The translations under genes and the position numbers were made by a program. A stretch of 6,986 bases of DNA from DASYSA01 sp036003885 (GTDB lineage: Bacteria; Acidobacteriota; Blastocatellia; UBA7656). This document shows positions 4,657 through 6,986 of this stretch, in pieces (within the stretch, counting starts at the first letter, position 1; each line of letters opens with the position of its first letter). The notes beneath the pieces are model-generated. The model was given only the letters and a program-made list of their open reading frames with translations, did no database searches and was not told the DNA's origin. The DNA is taken from positions 1 through 6,986 of the forward strand of contig DASYSA010000316.1 of assembly GCA_036003885.1 (NCBI GenBank). The letters run 5' to 3'.

Positions 4657-6684
4657 ATGTTAAGAATGAGAGTCCTGATCACACTCGTCTCGGTGGCCTC
4701 GACGCTGCTTCCTGCGAGTTTCACTGCAATTGCGCAGACACCAGCGACTCCGACTCCGAAACCAGCCGTGAAGACGGTGGAGGTAACACCAGCAAGAGCT
4801 GAAGCCGAAGTCGGCCAACAGATCAAATTCAGCGCCACAGCAAAAGACGAATCCGGAAAGCAGCTCGACCTTAAGCCGACTGTCTGGTTCGCCGCGCCAT
4901 TTGACGTTGGCGGCGCCGATATGATCGGCACGGTGAGCACCTTCAGCGCGGGTGAGCTGCGAGTTGGAGTCATCATCGGCGGCAAGGTCGGCTACGCAAC
5001 GGTCACCGTGAAACCCGCGCGAGTAGCGAGAATCGAAATCGATTCGCTCCCTGGCGGCCTGGTGGTTGGCGGAGCCATCAAACTCAACGCGACCGCTCGC
5101 TCGGCCAACGGCGACCCGCGAAACGAGGCGGCGCTCGTTTGGGCGTCCGACAGTCCAGCGGTTGCGACGGTCGATGCGGCGGGAGTCGCGACAGGAATCA
5201 GGCCTGGCCGCGCTGTCTTGCGCGCGAGTTCCGAAGGAGCGAGCGGCACTCTAACGGTCAATGTTGTGCCTAATCCGATCCATACGCTCGCCATCGATCC
5301 AAAGTCCGTGAATGCGCGCACCGGGGATGTCGTGCGCTTCACCGCAAAAGCTCGCAGTGCGGCGGGTGTTCCGGTGAAAGAGGCTTCAGTCAGGTGGGCG
5401 GTGAGCGGAGAAGGAGCGATGATCGAGGGGGACGGCGGCTTCGTCGCCGAGCGACCCGGGACCTACGTCGTCTCTGCCGCGGGCGGCAGCCAGACTGCCG
5501 TTGCTTCGGTTGTAGTCACGCCGCGCAATGTCGAGCGCGACATCGAAGTGGTTGGCCGAGCGAAGGTGAAGGACGTTCAGACCGCTGAACAGTGGATATT
5601 CGGCAACTACGCCTATGTCTCGTCTGTTTCGGACAGGCTGTTTGTCTATGACATCTCAAATCCAGCCGAGCCTAAGCTGACCGACACGATCAAGCTCGAC
5701 GCGCGCATCCTGAATGACGTAAGCACGACGGCCGATGGGCGCATTACGGTGCTGTCGCGCGAAGGCGCGTCGAACCGGAAGAATGGAATCGTTTTTCTGG
5801 ACTCGTCCGATCCGGCTCACCCGAAGGTCATCTCGGACTACACGGCGACGGTGTCAGGCGGGGTGCACAGCGCCTTCGTCGATGGCCACTACGTCTACCT
5901 GACCGACGACGCGACGGGTTCGATGCGGGTCATAGACTTCGCCGATGTGAAGTCGCCAAAGGAAGTGGCCCGCTGGGAGGTGAAGAGCCTGACGGCTAAG
6001 GTCCATCGGACGCCGATGGGCGAATCGGTTGGGGGGCGCTACTTGCACGACGTACAGGTCAAAGACGGGCTGGCGTACCTGGCCTATTGGAGAGATGGAC
6101 TCGTGATTCTCGACGTGGGCGCGGGCATCAAGGGTGGCAGTCCAGAGAAGCCGGTGTTTGTCAGCCAGTATCGCTTCAATCATAACGAACTGTATGGCGA
6201 CGGATGGCTTGCAGGTGCGCACGCGGTGTTCCGCTACAAGAACTACGTCTTTGTCGGCGATGAAGTATTTCCCGGCGAGTTCGACATTCAGTCGAGGCAG
6301 CGCATCCCGGTCCGGGGCATCGCTCACGTGATCGACGTGACGGACATCATGCATCCGCGCAAAGTAGCGGAGTATCCGGTGCCCGAAGCCGGGGCTCACA
6401 ACATCTGGGTTAAGGATGATGTGATGTACATGGGCTACTACAGCGGGGGCGGACGGGTGGTCGATGTATCGGGAGAGTTGCGCGGCGACCTCTATCGCGA
6501 GGGCCGGGAGATCGGCCGTGTCTGGACTGGCGACCCGGAAGGCTTTCGCCCGAACCAGCCGTTTGCGTGGGGAGCGCAGCCTCAGGGCGACAAGATTTTC
6601 TTCATAGACATAAACAGCGGCCTGTGGATTGTGAAGCTGGGGAAGGTGAAGGATAAGGGATTGACGACGAGCCCAGGGAATTGA
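4657..6684 (+). CDS. Secreted protein with three Ig-like (BIG2-type) domains and an LVIVD-repeat beta-propeller
   Basis: This 675-residue protein starts at ATG 4657, with GGAGG (4646-4650) 6 nt upstream. A signal peptide (1-26, ending in FTAIAQ) and a Thr/Pro-rich linker (27-37) lead into three Ig-like domains (about 38-118, 123-203, 207-288). The second has the BIG2 hallmark of WASDSPAVATVDAAGVATG. Residues about 300-660 form LVIVD-type repeats: for example LFVYDISNPAEPKL, GIVFLDSSDPAHPKV, MRVIDFADVKSPKEV, GLVILDV, AHVIDVTDIMHPRKV, GRVVDV, and GLWIVKL at the end. Equivalent strand positions near residues 310, 353, 404, 464, 522, 581 and 638 suggest seven blades. Such proteins are extracytoplasmic; function is unknown, with roles in binding or cell-surface organisation inferred from the architecture. 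Four blades carry a His at the same position (404, 464, 522, 581). It probably shares the upstream subtilase's transcript. No membrane anchor or sorting signal was seen at the C-terminus. Confidence 0.93.
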   Translation: MLRMRVLITLVSVASTLLPASFTAIAQTPATPTPKPAVKTVEVTPARAEAEVGQQIKFSATAKDESGKQLDLKPTVWFAAPFDVGGADMIGTVSTFSAGELRVGVIIGGKVGYATVTVKPARVARIEIDSLPGGLVVGGAIKLNATARSANGDPRNEAALVWASDSPAVATVDAAGVATGIRPGRAVLRASSEGASGTLTVNVVPNPIHTLAIDPKSVNARTGDVVRFTAKARSAAGVPVKEASVRWAVSGEGAMIEGDGGFVAERPGTYVVSAAGGSQTAVASVVVTPRNVERDIEVVGRAKVKDVQTAEQWIFGNYAYVSSVSDRLFVYDISNPAEPKLTDTIKLDARILNDVSTTADGRITVLSREGASNRKNGIVFLDSSDPAHPKVISDYTATVSGGVHSAFVDGHYVYLTDDATGSMRVIDFADVKSPKEVARWEVKSLTAKVHRTPMGESVGGRYLHDVQVKDGLAYLAYWRDGLVILDVGAGIKGGSPEKPVFVSQYRFNHNELYGDGWLAGAHAVFRYKNYVFVGDEVFPGEFDIQSRQRIPVRGIAHVIDVTDIMHPRKVAEYPVPEAGAHNIWVKDDVMYMGYYSGGGRVVDVSGELRGDLYREGREIGRVWTGDPEGFRPNQPFAWGAQPQGDKIFFIDINSGLWIVKLGKVKDKGLTTSPGN

Positions 6685-6702
6685 AAGGAGATTTCGAAAC
6701 GC

Positions 6703-6738
6703 GAAATGCGAATTGCAAAATTTTGCAATTCGCATTTC
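6703..6738. repeat. Perfect 36-bp palindrome between convergent genes (possible bidirectional terminator)
   Basis: GAAATGCGAATTGCAAAA (6703-6720) is followed without spacer by its exact reverse complement (6721-6738). It lies between the stop of the LVIVD gene (6684) and the stop of the convergent propeller gene (6752). In RNA either strand would fold into a long AU-rich hairpin, so it could end transcription in both directions, though no T tract follows on either side. A smaller competing hairpin, ATTTCG-aaacg-CGAAAT (6691-6707), overlaps its left edge. It may also be a copy of a dispersed palindromic repeat. Confidence 0.8.
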
Positions 6739-6751
6739 CCACCTTCGTACC

Positions 6752-6986
6752 TTAGTGCGGGGCTTGCTGACGTGAAGGCTCCATTCTCAAGAAATCAATT
6801 CCCGCAGCCTGCTCCGCCACATCAACTGTAGCTACAGTCTTCAATGATTCCAGATCGATAATTTCTACAGTACCCGGTTCCGAACCAACCCCTTCGACCG
6901 AGATGAATGCGTAGCGATTATCGGGCGAGACCACTGCTCCATGAACCACTCTGCGTTTCGTTCGAATTCGACCCAGCTCGCGCCCG
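6752..6986 (-). CDS. C-terminal end of a YVTN/beta-propeller repeat protein, 5' partial
   Basis: The minus-strand frame is open from the window's right edge to TAA (6754-6752), giving 77 residues. It reads in from the edge without a stop, so the GTG at 6949 is internal, not the start. The segment GAVVSPDNRYAFISVEG, then GTVEIIDLESLKTVATVDV, matches one blade of the YVTN-type propeller: SPDG(R)YAFV-like strand, then a VSVIDL-like strand with a T-V-A-T-V-D-V turn. The short tail AGIDFLRMEPSRQQAPH closes the protein. Such propellers are generally exported and bind proteins or small ligands; the number of blades and any further domain lie outside the window. It converges on the LVIVD gene with the 36-bp palindrome between them. 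Confidence 0.85.
   Translation of the reverse strand, partial: GRELGRIRTKRRVVHGAVVSPDNRYAFISVEGVGSEPGTVEIIDLESLKTVATVDVAEQAAGIDFLRMEPSRQQAPH

Noticed and set aside
5854..6735. 293-codon open frame on the minus strand
   Set aside because: It is antisense to the LVIVD propeller, begins in the 36-bp palindrome, and has no recognisable domain.
6752..6949. 65-codon minus-strand gene starting at 6949
   Set aside because: The frame continues without a stop to the window edge and the segment is only one propeller blade, so 6949 is an internal codon of a longer gene.
1..6986. CRISPR array, insertion sequence, prophage or defence island
   Set aside because: No regularly spaced direct repeats, transposase, integrase or nuclease genes were seen; the toxin-antitoxin module is the only accessory system recognised.

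Overview
The window is a stretch of bacterial chromosome, moderately GC-rich. Its families are a sortilin/BNR-type 'glycosyl hydrolase' tail, a subtilase fused to an IPT/TIG-like domain, an Ig-like plus LVIVD-propeller protein, and a YVTN-type propeller. Together with short hairpin repeats between genes, this combination is typical of Acidobacteriota. The phylum is inferred from family content only; there is no rRNA or other marker gene here.

Layout. Bases 1-1107 (+) are the C-terminal part of a large exported BNR/VPS10-type propeller protein whose N-terminus lies off the window. Bases 1137-1767 (+) hold a complete YefM-YoeB type II toxin-antitoxin module with a readable promoter and a TGTACA-type operator. 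The antitoxin and toxin genes overlap by 17 bp and the toxin starts at TTG. The toxin has Tyr where the family's C-terminal catalytic His is expected. Bases 1768-2606 (839 bp) have no convincing protein gene but are dense in stem-loops. One cluster (about 1850-2016) ends in an intrinsic-terminator-like hairpin with seven T. A second cluster (2167-2325, perhaps to 2563) includes a perfect 11-bp stem. On the minus strand, 2607-2786 encodes a 59-residue PLDc_N-type membrane microprotein.

Bases 2787-3094 are non-coding and contain a two-hairpin palindromic element (2971-3024). A near-consensus sigma70-type promoter follows (TTGACA, 17 bp, TAGAAT; 3095-3123). It places the start of the next gene inside the longer open frame, at GTG 3197. 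That gene (3197-4609, +) is a secreted S8 subtilase with a C-terminal IPT/TIG-like domain. Only 47 bp later, with a strong ribosome binding site, comes a 675-residue secreted protein with three Ig-like domains and a probable seven-bladed LVIVD propeller (4657-6684, +). The two probably form one operon for extracytoplasmic proteins. A perfect 36-bp palindrome (6703-6738) separates it from a convergent gene (6752 to beyond 6986, -), the C-terminal end of a YVTN-type propeller protein.

Most of the coding content concerns exported proteins and beta-propellers. The toxin-antitoxin module and the palindrome-rich spacers are accessory. The most novel items are the two structured non-coding clusters, the His-to-Tyr YoeB, and the PLDc_N microprotein, which is short enough to be missed by length-filtered gene calling.
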